Source of the DNA: Planctomyces sp.
GTDB lineage: Bacteria > Planctomycetota > Planctomycetia > Planctomycetales > Planctomycetaceae
DNA: 64,000 bases
Assembly (NCBI GenBank): GCA_019636235.1
Contig: JAHBXW010000002.1
Location: 62,001 to 126,000, forward strand
Direction: 5' to 3'
The notes under the pieces were generated by a model that worked only from the letters and a program-made list of their open reading frames with translations, searched no databases and was not told the origin of the DNA. Positions 35,954 through 45,046 of this stretch are shown one piece after another; position 1 is the first letter of the stretch, and every line of letters begins with the position of its first letter. Made by a program: the position numbers and the translations under genes.

Positions 35954-37777
35954 TCACCGTGCGATTGCGTGCGCGGCGCGAAGCAACAGCCGCTCGGGCG
36001 TGCTCAACGACTGAATCTCCAGCCAGCGGGACCGGATCGCGGCGGGGTCATCGGTGATGAGGTTGTCGGTTCCCGCGTCGAGCAGCGGACCGACCTGCGC
36101 GGGATCATTGACCGTCCAGGCGTGGACGGCGATGCCCCGGGCGTGCGCGCGGTCCACAAGCCGCCGCGTAATCCGGTCGCTCTTGAGCATTAGAAAATCG
36201 ACATTCAGCCGCACAGGGTCGCCGACTGAGGTCGCCACGATGAAACCGATCGGAATCTGCGGTTCGATCCGTCGCGCGAGCTGCAGGCTCTCATACGACT
36301 GCGAGCAGACCCGGCAGCGATCGGCCATGTCCAGTCGCTGAATTTCGGCAATCACGCGCCGCGTCAGATCCGGAGCATCCTCCCGGCTGTGCGGCTTGAG
36401 TTCCACGTTCAGCCGGATCCCGTCTCCTGCGGCGACCAGCATTTCCTCGAACGTCGGAATCCGCTCGCCGGCGAACTCCGGGCGGAACGGGGCGCCCACG
36501 TCGAGCGACTGAATCTCCGCCAGTGTGGCGCTGTCGACGCGCCGCGAACCCCCTCCCACGCGGGCCAGATCGATGTCATGCATCACCACGATCGCTTTGT
36601 CGGACGTCAACTGGACATCGATTTCCGCCCAGTCCGCGCCATCCTGGATCGCTCTCGTGAGCGCCGCGACCGTGTTCTCCGGGGCATGCGTGGCCCCGGC
36701 CCGGTGTGCGGTGATCTCCAGGCGGTCACCCAGCCGGATGCCGTCCACAGCCTGCAGGCTGGCCGCGACGGCCAGGATCGCCCCCATGACCAACAGCCCC
36801 GCCGCCATCCGGCCATACGACAGCGTGCCCGCCGAATCGGCGTCGCTGGCGGCCATCGCGATCCGCACGCCCGGCGCGGCCTCCTGATACAGCCGCAACA
36901 CGACCGCGGCGAACGTCACGTTGGCCACGATCGACACCCCCGCCGCGGCGATCGACTGCACGGCGAACACCGACCCCGCGGTCAGCACGGCCGCCGTCAC
37001 CGATGGCCCCCCGCGATTCAGCACCGCCGCCAGCACGAAGTGCACGATCGTAATGGCCGCCGCGCTGAACGCCAGCTGGAATCCCGCCCAGCCGGCGATC
37101 GCCAGCGCCGAGCGGATCAGCCGGCCCTCGGAGCGCTCCGCGCTGGTCTTCAGCGTCGCCCGAACGCCCCGTGCCGGCTCGAACGCCGTCGCCGGCGGCG
37201 CCAGCAACTGGCGCAGCAGCATGCGAAACGACAAGACCGCAAAGCCGGCGGCCAGCAGAGCTGCGATTCCCGCCCCGCGCCAGAACTCCGGCGGCCGCAG
37301 AATGATCAGCCCGTTAAGGTCGCGACCGCTCCAGAACTGCTGGTAGACCAGGGCAATCGCCAGCAGAAACGGCGCCGCCAGCGCGAACTGCAGCGCCACC
37401 TGCGCCAAGCCCAGCTTCGCCAGTCGCGGGAAGATCCGCGTCGAACTGCGGAACGCCTCCCACCAGTGCAGGCGGTCGTCCGCCAGCAGCCGGATCAGGC
37501 CGGACAGTTCCAGCCACAGCGTCGCGAGCAGGATGGCGCCGACCGTCAGCGCGGCCGTCAGGCCGATCGGCGACAAAAAGAACGCGATCAGCTCAAAGTT
37601 GCCGACCGAGGCCCGGCCCCACTGCGCCAGTCCGAATCGCAACACGGTCGCCGCGAGCGGCGCCAGGACGATCAGGTTCAGGACCTTGAACGCCAGCGAG
37701 AGCGCGACGACGCAGCGCCACCGCTGGCGCACACGCCCCGCGATCCAGCGCCAGTCGAACCTGGTTCCGGTCTCCAT
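35954..37777 (-). CDS. Glycerophosphodiester phosphodiesterase with N-terminal membrane domain
   Basis: The protein has 607 residues. Residues 1-340 contain about eight hydrophobic helices resembling the GPDPase_memb domain. The GDPD TIM-barrel starts at about 350 with HRAGATHAPENTVAALTRAI, WAEIDVQLTSDKAIVVMHD and LNVELKPHS, holding the metal-binding His and Glu/Asp residues. GDPD hydrolyses glycerophosphodiesters to glycerol-3-phosphate and an alcohol. The catalytic domain ends near AWTVNDPAQVGPLLDAGTD. It lies 36 bases downstream of the FG-GAP protein gene on the same strand. Convergent with the WYL regulator gene. Confidence 0.9.
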   Translation of the reverse strand: METGTRFDWRWIAGRVRQRWRCVVALSLAFKVLNLIVLAPLAATVLRFGLAQWGRASVGNFELIAFFLSPIGLTAALTVGAILLATLWLELSGLIRLLADDRLHWWEAFRSSTRIFPRLAKLGLAQVALQFALAAPFLLAIALVYQQFWSGRDLNGLIILRPPEFWRGAGIAALLAAGFAVLSFRMLLRQLLAPPATAFEPARGVRATLKTSAERSEGRLIRSALAIAGWAGFQLAFSAAAITIVHFVLAAVLNRGGPSVTAAVLTAGSVFAVQSIAAAGVSIVANVTFAAVVLRLYQEAAPGVRIAMAASDADSAGTLSYGRMAAGLLVMGAILAVAASLQAVDGIRLGDRLEITAHRAGATHAPENTVAALTRAIQDGADWAEIDVQLTSDKAIVVMHDIDLARVGGGSRRVDSATLAEIQSLDVGAPFRPEFAGERIPTFEEMLVAAGDGIRLNVELKPHSREDAPDLTRRVIAEIQRLDMADRCRVCSQSYESLQLARRIEPQIPIGFIVATSVGDPVRLNVDFLMLKSDRITRRLVDRAHARGIAVHAWTVNDPAQVGPLLDAGTDNLITDDPAAIRSRWLEIQSLSTPERLLLRAAHAIAR

Positions 37778-37813
37778 TGCCCGCCCGCCTCAGCGCCGTT
37801 GTTCCTGCGGGGT

Positions 37814-39034
37814 CTACTGCCGTGCGACCGCGTCGGCGGCCGCCCCGCCGGGTCGGCGCTGCAGCAGCAGGTTGACCCCCTTCTTGTTCGCCAGCGCGAT
37901 GTCGATCAGGCCGTCCCCGTCGATGTCCCCCATGTCGAACTGCGTGCCGTGCCCGGTGTCCAGGCTTTCCTCGATCGTGTGTTTGACGAACTGCGGCGGG
38001 CGTCCGGCCTCGCGGCGGATCTCAAACCAGTGCATGTAAGTCGGTTCGTACGCGCCCGGATCGCCGCCGTTGTGGGCGTAATACCGCTTGCCGGTGACCA
38101 GTTCCCGTTCGCCGTCGCCGTTCAGGTCCACGTAATGGGCCGCGTGCGACTGCGAGAACGTTTCGTCGATCGTGTGCTGTTTGACCTGCCCGTTCCCCAG
38201 GTTTTCGAACCACCACACGCCGTAGCTGTGGGCGCAGGTCATCAGAAAGTCGGGGTCGCCGTCGAGGTCCAGATCGACGGTGTAGATGTCGGCTCCGGTT
38301 TGCGGATTGCCGTTCGGCCCGAGCGCGTGCGGATGGAACGTCCACACCGCTTCGCCCAGGGTCTCCGGGTGCTCCCACCAGCCGTGCGGAATCACGACGT
38401 CCAGCCGGCCGTCGCCGTTGCAGTCGGCGATGCCCAGCCCGTGGTAGTACCGATGCGTGCCGTTGCGCCCCTCTTCGCCCGGCTCGCTGATTGGCGTGAA
38501 CGTCCAGCGCTGGTACACGGCGTCGCCCGTTGGAATCTCGAGATAGCCCATCTGCGATTCCGGCTGCGATCCGCAGATCACCTCCGGCCGGCCGTCGCCG
38601 GTGAGGTCCCGGAACTGCGGCGTCTCGTTGCAGATCGAGTGCCAGATGACGTGCTGCTTCCAGTGCCCGGGCTGCCCTTTAGGATTCTCGTACCAGTGAA
38701 ACGGCTCGCCGGGGAAGCCGACGACGATGATGTCCAGCCAGCCATCGCCGTTGATGTCGTACGTCCAGTTGCAGAACGACTGGCTGTATCCCTGACCGAC
38801 GGGGAAGTCGCCGACCGGCCGAAACTCGCGCATTGTCCAGTTCGGCGCCTCGTACCAGACGTCGCCGGCGACGATGTCGTTCCGGCCGTCGTTGTTCAGG
38901 TCCCCGATGGCGACCCCTTCGGAGCGGAACCGGGCGTCAAGCTGGACCCGCTGCCAGCCGATGTCCGCCGCGGCGGCCAGTTGCGACAGGCACAGGCAGG
39001 CGACGAGAGTTTCGAGAATCGCACGAAGAACCAT
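37814..39034 (-). CDS. Secreted FG-GAP/VCBS-repeat protein
   Basis: The product has about 406 residues with a signal peptide (MVLRAILETLVACLCLSQLA). It carries at least seven calcium-binding-like FG-GAP blades, such as IGDLNNDGRNDIV, YDINGDGWLDIIVV, RDLTGDGRPEVI, ADCNGDGRLDVVI, VDLNGDGERELVT and GDIDGDGLIDIAL. The predicted fold is an integrin-like beta-propeller that binds calcium in the D-x-N/D-x-D-G loops. Ligand and role are unknown; such proteins are numerous in planctomycetes. The start at 39034 is chosen because it yields the signal peptide. Probably in one operon with the GDPD gene. Confidence 0.88.
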   Translation of the reverse strand: MVLRAILETLVACLCLSQLAAAADIGWQRVQLDARFRSEGVAIGDLNNDGRNDIVAGDVWYEAPNWTMREFRPVGDFPVGQGYSQSFCNWTYDINGDGWLDIIVVGFPGEPFHWYENPKGQPGHWKQHVIWHSICNETPQFRDLTGDGRPEVICGSQPESQMGYLEIPTGDAVYQRWTFTPISEPGEEGRNGTHRYYHGLGIADCNGDGRLDVVIPHGWWEHPETLGEAVWTFHPHALGPNGNPQTGADIYTVDLDLDGDPDFLMTCAHSYGVWWFENLGNGQVKQHTIDETFSQSHAAHYVDLNGDGERELVTGKRYYAHNGGDPGAYEPTYMHWFEIRREAGRPPQFVKHTIEESLDTGHGTQFDMGDIDGDGLIDIALANKKGVNLLLQRRPGGAAADAVARQ

Positions 39035-39179
39035 CGCGAACGCACTCCAGCGGATCCGGGGCGGGCACACATCAACGCCGGCCGATCATGCGGCAATTGC
39101 GGTCGAAAGACAATCTCACCGCCCGGAAGGCGGCCCAGGCATCGCCGCCATCCCGGCGCGCGTCCGCTATCATCACCGC

Positions 39180-40565
39180 ATGCGTTATCACACCGTCATC
39201 ATCGGCGCCGGAATGTCGGGCCTCGCCGCCGGCATCCGTCTCGCCTATTACGACAAATCCGTGTGCATCGTCGAACGCCACACGACGATTGGCGGCCTGA
39301 ACTCGTTTTATCGCCTCCGCGGCCGCAACTACGACGTCGGCCTGCACGCCGTCACGAACTTCGCTGCCCCCGGAACCCGAACCGGCCCCCTCGCCAAGCT
39401 CCTGAAGCAGCTTCGGCTCCGCTGGGACGATTTCGCGCTGGCGCCGCAGGTCGGTTCGGCCGTGATGTTCCCCGGCCGGACGCTGCGGTTCACCAACGAC
39501 TTCGCGCTGCTCGAAACCGAGGTCCGGACCGCGTTTCCCTCGCAGATCGACGCCTTTCAGAAGCTCGTGCGGACCATCAACGAGCACGACGAGCTGAACC
39601 TCAGCCAGCAGCCCGTTTCCGCGCGGCAGGTCGTCGGCGGCATTTTGTCCGATCCCGTGCTGGTCGACATGCTGTTCTGCCCGCTGATGTTCTACGGCAG
39701 CGCCATCCCGCGGGACATGGACTTCAGCCAGTTCGTGATCATGTTCAAGAGCATCTTCCAGCAGGGCTTCGCGCGGCCGTTCGACGGCGTGCGGCGCATC
39801 CTCAAGACGCTCGTCCGGCAGTTCAAGGAACTGGGGGGCGACCTCAAGCTGCGGCACGGCGTGCAGTCGATCGTCGCGCAGAACGGACGGGCCTCGGGCG
39901 TGCTGCTCGACGATGGCCAGGTCATCGAGGCCGAGCACGTGCTGTCGACAGCCGGCGCCGCCGAGACCGAGGCGCTGTGCGGCGCGCTGGAAGCGACCGT
40001 TCGCCGCGACGCGGGACAGGTGTCGTTCAACGAGACGATCTACGTCCTCGACCGGCTCCCCGCCGAACTCGGCCATCCCGAGACCATCGTCTTTTACAAC
40101 GACGCCGAACAGTTCGACTACGCGCCCCCCGAGGACCCCTGCGACGTCCGCAGCGGCATCGTCTGCTCCCCAAACAATTTCCTGTACCCCGATGGCCAGC
40201 AACTGTCCGAGGGGGTGCTGCGGATCACGGCCCTGGCGAACCCCGCGTACTGGCTGGCGCAGCCCGAACCGCGGTATGTCGTCGAGAAACGCCGCTGGAG
40301 CGACGCCGTCGCGGACGTGGCCGTGAAATACATTCCCGAGTTCCGGCCGCACGTGGTCGAAACGGACGCCTTCACGCCGCGGACGATCGTCAAATTCACG
40401 GGCCACCTGAACGGAGCCGTATACGGCGCGCCGCGGAAGCGACTGACTGGCGAGACGTCCCTGCCGGGGCTGCATCTGGCCGGCACGGATCAGGGATTCC
40501 TGGGCATCATCGGATCGATGCTGTCAGGCATCACGATCGCCAACAATCATCTGCTGCGGGACTGA
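39180..40565 (+). CDS. FAD-dependent oxidoreductase, phytoene desaturase-like (CrtI family)
   Basis: The 461-residue protein begins with a dinucleotide-binding Rossmann motif, VIIGAGMSGLAAGIRLAYY, followed by CIVERHTTIGGLNSFYRLRG. Further features are FARPFDGVRRILKTLVRQF, LKLRHGVQSIVAQNGRASGV and the C-terminal FAD motif LPGLHLAGTDQGFLGIIGSM. These fit the amine-oxidase/CrtI superfamily, which acts on carotenoid or squalene-type isoprenoids. No crtB, hpn or other isoprenoid gene is adjacent, so the substrate is open. It is divergent from the FG-GAP gene, and its 3' end overlaps the convergent membrane-protein gene by 19 nt. Confidence 0.87.
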   Translation: MRYHTVIIGAGMSGLAAGIRLAYYDKSVCIVERHTTIGGLNSFYRLRGRNYDVGLHAVTNFAAPGTRTGPLAKLLKQLRLRWDDFALAPQVGSAVMFPGRTLRFTNDFALLETEVRTAFPSQIDAFQKLVRTINEHDELNLSQQPVSARQVVGGILSDPVLVDMLFCPLMFYGSAIPRDMDFSQFVIMFKSIFQQGFARPFDGVRRILKTLVRQFKELGGDLKLRHGVQSIVAQNGRASGVLLDDGQVIEAEHVLSTAGAAETEALCGALEATVRRDAGQVSFNETIYVLDRLPAELGHPETIVFYNDAEQFDYAPPEDPCDVRSGIVCSPNNFLYPDGQQLSEGVLRITALANPAYWLAQPEPRYVVEKRRWSDAVADVAVKYIPEFRPHVVETDAFTPRTIVKFTGHLNGAVYGAPRKRLTGETSLPGLHLAGTDQGFLGIIGSMLSGITIANNHLLRD

Positions 40566-42214
40566 CTCGACGCGTCGGTTTCCGCGCCGGGCGCCGTTCG
40601 ATGAACGCGGAACGTCGCATTGGCGTAAACGGGTTCGACGTCGATCGGCCCGAACCGGCTGGAGATCAGAAACTCGATGCCGGTTTCGTCCCGGAGCCGT
40701 TCGAGGTCCGCGGCTGAAACGCGACCGTCGTCCGCCAGGCCGGCGCGACTCCAGCTCGTGAACCGGGACAGCCGGCGGTTCCATTCGACGATCCCCGCCG
40801 CGTCCTGCGGACAGTCCTTGAAGTTCACGTACTCCGGGCGCTCGGCGTACCACTTCACGCCCCAGTTCTCGTTCGCCGCCTGGATCAGTGCGCCCTCGGC
40901 GGAGCGCTCGCGGATCCAGTGCATCGCCGCGCGCCAGTCGCGGCGGACGTCCGGCGTCATCCGGCTGGGATTCTGATCCGGGCCCGGGGCGGCGACAGCG
41001 ATCGCATACGCCCCCAGCACCGGCAGCAGCGCCCACCTCGGCCGATGTGCGCGCACCAGTCCGTACCAGAACTCCGCGGCGTGCAGCGACAGCGCCACGG
41101 GGATCAGCGCATCCGCCATTCGGAATCCGTAGAACTTCAGCAGTCGGACCTGCCATTCCTCGACGGCCGAAAGCGGCATCCGCAGTGGCCGCGGTCCCGC
41201 TGTCGCCAGAACGATCCCCAGGCTCACCGCCAGGCTGCAGCCGGCGACGACGTCAATCCGCCGCAGCAGGGACCGCGACCCCGACGCGTGCCGCAGCAGC
41301 AGCCAGAGCGCGCACAGGCAGGCGAACCAGCGATGGCTCTCGCGTGGAAACGTCCAGGCGTCGAGGTGATGCGCCAGCCGGTACGACACCTGAATGAAGT
41401 CCGCCTGCAGCGAGGTGAGCGCATCGGGAGAACGGATCGCCGACATTGCCCAGACGATTCCCGGCGCCGCCGCGACGAACCACCACAGACTCAGCGCGAT
41501 CAGCCGCCGCCGCGTCGACTGTTCCGGCGCAAACTCCGGCATCCACCGCCGCCGTCCCAATTCCGCCAGCCCGACCGCGGCCATCATCCAGCCCCCGACG
41601 AGCGGATGCGCCGTCGTCGCCAGTCCCAGCCACAGCCCGGCCGCTGGTTCGCGTCGCGACAGCCAGGCCCCCAGTCCCGCGAAGCCCAGGCCGTAGGCGA
41701 AGACCTTCGATTCGATCCCGCCCACAATCCATTCGCCCGACCACGAACCCAGCGTCTGCAGCAGCAACAGGACCGACAGCGCCGCTGCCGCCCGCGCCGC
41801 CCCGAACGCCAGCGCGTCGCACAACCGCCACCAGCCCCAGGCCAGCACGGCCAACCCGGCGAATCGCCCCACGATGGCCGCCTGATCGAACGGCAGGATG
41901 CGCGTCAGCCAGCCGATCGCCAGGTAGAACGCGCGATGTGCGGGAGCCGATTCGAGAAACAGGTCTCCAGGACACCATGCGGGATCCCAGAACGCCCGAG
42001 CCCGCGTCAGATAATGCGGCTCGTTGACGCCCGGGACGGGAACCCGCAACAGCGACGCGCCCAGCAGGATCGCCCACAACATCCCGATCGGCAGGGCGCT
42101 GCGCATGAGCCGCGTCGAGAGCGGTGCAGCGGACCGCAGGGAGCGCGTCGCGCCGACGTCGCCGCCCGAATGCTCGGAAGCGATCGCCGGCCGGCCGCGC
42201 GGTCCGACTGTCAT
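40547..42214 (-). CDS. Polytopic membrane protein of unknown family
   Basis: The product has about 555 residues with roughly ten hydrophobic helices in residues 35-430 and a soluble C-terminus (about 430-555; MHWIRERSAEGALIQAANEN, GIEFLISSRFGPIDVEPVYA). Early motifs are VPVPGVNEPHYLTRARAF and GDLFLESAPAHRAFY, and the layout resembles GT-C type or DUF-type multi-pass proteins, but I cannot name a family. The start ATG at 42214 overlaps the stop of the upstream H1-like gene as ATGA, implying translational coupling. The frame is open further upstream but in antisense-like composition. Confidence 0.75.
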   Translation of the reverse strand: MTVGPRGRPAIASEHSGGDVGATRSLRSAAPLSTRLMRSALPIGMLWAILLGASLLRVPVPGVNEPHYLTRARAFWDPAWCPGDLFLESAPAHRAFYLAIGWLTRILPFDQAAIVGRFAGLAVLAWGWWRLCDALAFGAARAAAALSVLLLLQTLGSWSGEWIVGGIESKVFAYGLGFAGLGAWLSRREPAAGLWLGLATTAHPLVGGWMMAAVGLAELGRRRWMPEFAPEQSTRRRLIALSLWWFVAAAPGIVWAMSAIRSPDALTSLQADFIQVSYRLAHHLDAWTFPRESHRWFACLCALWLLLRHASGSRSLLRRIDVVAGCSLAVSLGIVLATAGPRPLRMPLSAVEEWQVRLLKFYGFRMADALIPVALSLHAAEFWYGLVRAHRPRWALLPVLGAYAIAVAAPGPDQNPSRMTPDVRRDWRAAMHWIRERSAEGALIQAANENWGVKWYAERPEYVNFKDCPQDAAGIVEWNRRLSRFTSWSRAGLADDGRVSAADLERLRDETGIEFLISSRFGPIDVEPVYANATFRVHRTAPGAETDASSQSRSR

Positions 42215-42420
42215 TTCTTGCGAGCGGCTTTGGCCGACTTCGCGGCGGGCTTCGCCGATTTCGCCGCCTTGACGGGGGTCTTGGCGGTCGGCCGGGCCGC
42301 GGGCTTGGCCGACTTCGCGCCGGACTTCGCGGCCGCCGCCTTCTTCTTTCCGCCGAAGACGTTGTCCCAGTTCTTCCAGAACTCGGGGGTCGCACCGGTT
42401 CGCACAATCGGTCCACTCAT
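42211..42420 (-). CDS. Small Lys/Ala/Pro-rich histone H1-like protein
   Basis: The 69-residue product starts MSGPIVRTGATPEFWKNWDN and continues VFGGKKKAAAAKSGAKSAK. The rest is a tail of Lys, Ala and Pro repeats (KPAAK, KTPVKAAKSAK), as in the C-terminal tails of histone H1. Such tails bind DNA or RNA through their positive charge. The acidic/aromatic N-terminus with FWKNWD is distinctive and could be a protein-binding segment. Its stop overlaps the start of the membrane protein gene by 4 nt. The function is unknown. Confidence 0.8.
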   Translation of the reverse strand: MSGPIVRTGATPEFWKNWDNVFGGKKKAAAAKSGAKSAKPAARPTAKTPVKAAKSAKPAAKSAKAARKK

Positions 42421-42544
42421 CGTTCGCCACGTCCCTTGGACAGAGAAAGTTCTCGCGACAGTTCGCGCGGCTTCGTGATACCGACCTGCGGCGCAATGTC
42501 AAGCCGCGCGCGCCTGCCCCGAGATCGTCCGCCAGCGGGGAAGC

Positions 42545-43507
42545 TCAATTCTGGCGCTGCGATTCCGCCAGCGACGGCGCGGAACGCTGGAGCTGCATCG
42601 CCTGCTGAAACGTGCAGACGCGATTGCGGCCGCTCCGCTTGGCGGCATACAGCGCCTGGTCCGCCCGATGCGCCAGGTCCTTGCCGCCGTCGACGAACTC
42701 GGCCGAGGACGCCACGCCGATGCTGACCGTCAGCGGCAGCGCCAAATCCCCGATTGACACCGGGTGGCAGTCGACGCGGAACCGGATCCGCTCGGCGATC
42801 GCGACCGCGTTCTTCAGCGTCGCGTTCGGGGCCACGACCAGAAACTCCTCGCCGCCGTATCGGCCCACCTGGTCGTACGACCGCACCGCCTGCGTCATCA
42901 GCCGGGAGACCGTCCGCAGCGCGTCATCTCCCGCCTGGTGCCCATGCTCGTCGTTGATCCGCTTGAAATTGTCGAGATCGATCATCAGCACGCCCATGGG
43001 CGCGTTCTGGCGCTGCATGCGATCCCATTCCCGCTCCAGCATCTGCAGGATCGCGCCGCGGTTCCACATTCCGGTCAGCGAGTCGTGCGTCGCCTGGATG
43101 CGCAGCTCGGCCTGGGCCGCCAGCAGGCGGTCCTGCAGCTCGGTGATCCGCCGCCCCGTCCGCAGCCGCTGCTCGAGCTCGTCCGGGTCGAACGGCTTGC
43201 GGACGAAGTCGTCCGCCCCGGCCCGCAGGCCGTCGACCGCGCTCGACGCCAGATTGCAGCTCGTCATCAGGATGACGTAGGTGTACGGCCCGTCGATGCG
43301 GCTGCGCAGCTTCTCGCAGATCTCCGTGCCGTCCATGCCCGGCATCCGCCAGTCGAGAATGGCGATGCGGGGCGCGGCGATCCGCGTCAAAGTCTCCCAG
43401 GCCTGCCGGCCGTCTTCCACGACGACCGGCTCATACCCCCATTGGGCGACTTTCACGTTCAACAGCCGGCGCGAAACCGGGCTGTCATCAGCGATCAGCA
43501 CCTGCAT
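42545..43507 (-). CDS. Diguanylate cyclase response regulator (REC-GGDEF)
   Basis: The 320-residue protein has an N-terminal receiver domain (VLIADDSPVSRRLLN, phospho-acceptor D52 in LDWRMPGMDG, K104 in VRKPFDPDE). A GGDEF domain follows from about 140 (HDSLTGMWNRGA, LMIDLDNFKRINDEHGHQAG) with the active-site GGEEF at 218-222. A complete RxxD inhibitory site, R209-S-Y-D212, lies five residues upstream. The enzyme should therefore make cyclic di-GMP when phosphorylated and be product-inhibited. No histidine kinase is adjacent. Its start is 21 bases downstream of the end of the Ser-Asp repeat gene, so the two probably share an operon. Confidence 0.93.
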   Translation of the reverse strand: MQVLIADDSPVSRRLLNVKVAQWGYEPVVVEDGRQAWETLTRIAAPRIAILDWRMPGMDGTEICEKLRSRIDGPYTYVILMTSCNLASSAVDGLRAGADDFVRKPFDPDELEQRLRTGRRITELQDRLLAAQAELRIQATHDSLTGMWNRGAILQMLEREWDRMQRQNAPMGVLMIDLDNFKRINDEHGHQAGDDALRTVSRLMTQAVRSYDQVGRYGGEEFLVVAPNATLKNAVAIAERIRFRVDCHPVSIGDLALPLTVSIGVASSAEFVDGGKDLAHRADQALYAAKRSGRNRVCTFQQAMQLQRSAPSLAESQRQN

Positions 43508-43528
43508 GGGATCGGTTCCGCCGGCGGG

Positions 43529-45046
43529 TCAAAAGATTCCGGACAGCAGCTTCAGCAGCGCCGAAGGTTCGTTGGGGCGGCCGTCCCACAGCCACATCGA
43601 CCGCACCAGGTCGAACATGACCAGGCCGGTCAGCACGGTCATCGCGCTGGTGGCGACGAGGGAGACGAGCGTGCCCGTTCCCCATTCGTCCTCGACCGCG
43701 GCGCCCCGGGCAATCGGCGCCCCCATCTCCTCTTCGTCCTCGACGTCGGCGAACGCCCCCTCATCCGCGTCAAAGACGTCCAGCTCGTCGATCTCCTCGT
43801 CCTCGCCGAGGACATCCTCCGCGACGTCGAGTTCGTCGAACTCGGCCGACGGGGATTCCTCGTCGTCGAGGTCGAACACCGCGTCGTCCAGCGAGCCTTC
43901 GCCGCTGTCCGACAGGTCCATCACGCCCGTCTGATCCTCGCCCGACTGCAGTTCGAACGCACTGTCGTCCGACCGCATCGAAGGCATCTCGAATTTTGTC
44001 TCCGGGCTCTGATCGCGGTCGCGGACGGTGTTCATCATCGGCACCGTGCCGGAGTATTCGCCGCTGTCCTCCAGGGAAATGCCGCTGTCCGCAACGGCCT
44101 CCAGGGAGATGCCGCTGTCCGCCGACGACAGCGAAATGCCGCTGTCCCCGCTGGCCAGGGAGATGCCGCTTTCCGCGCCCGCCAGCGAAATGCCGCTGTC
44201 CCCGGTGGGCGCCAGCGTGATGCCGTCGTCCTCGCCGGCGAATGGACTGTCGCTGCTGCCCTGCAGGGTCACGCCGCTGCCCGAGCCCATGAGACCGCTG
44301 CCGGACAGCCCCGCGCTGCTCTCGTCGGCCAGCACCGAATCGCTTTCCGAGTGGAAGTCGAGGGCGATGTCGGAGTCGCTGCCGAGGATCGCCACGTCGC
44401 TGTCGCTGGCCTGGTCGGCGAGGGTCTGGTCGCCGAGCAGCTGGACGTCGCTGTCGCTGCGGTCGGCGGCGCTGTCGCTGAAGGGGTCGGCGGCATCGGA
44501 CGCGGGTTGGACGATTTTGACGTCGCTGTCGCTGTCCTCCATGCTGGGCGGCATGTTGAGTTCGCGGACGGTCTCGTCGCCGACGAGCTTGACGTCGCTG
44601 TCGCTGTCGGCGTCATCGACGAGTTTGACGTCGCTGTCGCTGCCGTCGCCGACCAGCTTCACATCGCTGTCGCTGTCGGACATGTCGCTCGAGGAGGGAG
44701 GCGCATCCTCGTCCTCGGGGATCAGTCGGACGTCGCTGTCGGACGTCGACAGCGAATCGCTGCTGCCGTACAGCGCGGCGCCGGAATCGGACGGCGAGCC
44801 GCCCGAGACGCGGATGTCGCTGTCCGACAGCGCGTTGGCGTCGGAATCAGACATCAGCGGGACGTCCGGATCGGAATCCGCCTGCCGGCTGCGCCCCAGG
44901 TTCTCGATGTCCTCAGCCTTGAACTTCCAGGTTCCGCGATCGGCGAACCCGCGGATCTCTCCGCGCTCCCGGAGCCGCGTGAGCTCCTCCCGGGGCATGC
45001 CGAGCTGCGCCGCGGCTTCATCCAGGCTGAGATACTTCTTCGACAT
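43529..45046 (-). CDS. Membrane-anchored HTH protein with Ser-Asp and DSGISL repeats
   Basis: The 505-residue protein starts MSKKYLSLDEAAAQLGMPRE, an excisionase-type (MerR-like) HTH that continues to LTRLRERGEIRGFADRGTWK and FKAEDIENLGRS at about residue 52. Then come Ser/Asp-rich repeats: six SDSDV units such as SDSDVKLVGD, and five DSGISL-like units. After an acidic stretch, one hydrophobic helix (SLVATSAMTVLTGLVMFDL) near the C-terminus anchors it to a membrane, with about 25 residues after it. The HTH would lie in the cytoplasm. It may link DNA to the membrane; this is inference. The family looks planctomycete-specific to me. Confidence 0.85.
   Translation of the reverse strand: MSKKYLSLDEAAAQLGMPREELTRLRERGEIRGFADRGTWKFKAEDIENLGRSRQADSDPDVPLMSDSDANALSDSDIRVSGGSPSDSGAALYGSSDSLSTSDSDVRLIPEDEDAPPSSSDMSDSDSDVKLVGDGSDSDVKLVDDADSDSDVKLVGDETVRELNMPPSMEDSDSDVKIVQPASDAADPFSDSAADRSDSDVQLLGDQTLADQASDSDVAILGSDSDIALDFHSESDSVLADESSAGLSGSGLMGSGSGVTLQGSSDSPFAGEDDGITLAPTGDSGISLAGAESGISLASGDSGISLSSADSGISLEAVADSGISLEDSGEYSGTVPMMNTVRDRDQSPETKFEMPSMRSDDSAFELQSGEDQTGVMDLSDSGEGSLDDAVFDLDDEESPSAEFDELDVAEDVLGEDEEIDELDVFDADEGAFADVEDEEEMGAPIARGAAVEDEWGTGTLVSLVATSAMTVLTGLVMFDLVRSMWLWDGRPNEPSALLKLLSGIF
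44071..44222 (-). repeat. Tandem in-frame repeats encoding DSGISL-type units
   Basis: Five copies of a unit of about 30-36 bp, sharing on the plus strand the stretch AATGCCGCTGTCC or close variants, encode DSGISL or ESGISL units in the Ser-Asp repeat protein. Copies are 80-90 percent alike by eye. Confidence 0.75.
44366..44690 (-). repeat. SDSDV-encoding repeats
   Basis: Irregularly spaced copies of ACGTCGCTGTCGCTG (plus-strand reading) encode SDSDV or SDSDI units, several followed by KLV or QLL. They alternate acidic/serine and hydrophobic residues. Spacing ranges from about 30 to 70 bases. Confidence 0.7.

Noticed and set aside
36389-40717. Plus-strand open frame of 1442 codons
   Set aside because: It runs opposite the GDPD and FG-GAP genes and out of frame with the oxidoreductase. 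Its composition is that of antisense sequence and no motif is seen.
44071-44690. Possible CRISPR-like array
   Set aside because: The short repeated units are in frame within a coding gene, vary in sequence and spacing, and encode SDSDV and DSGISL units. No cas genes are in the window.
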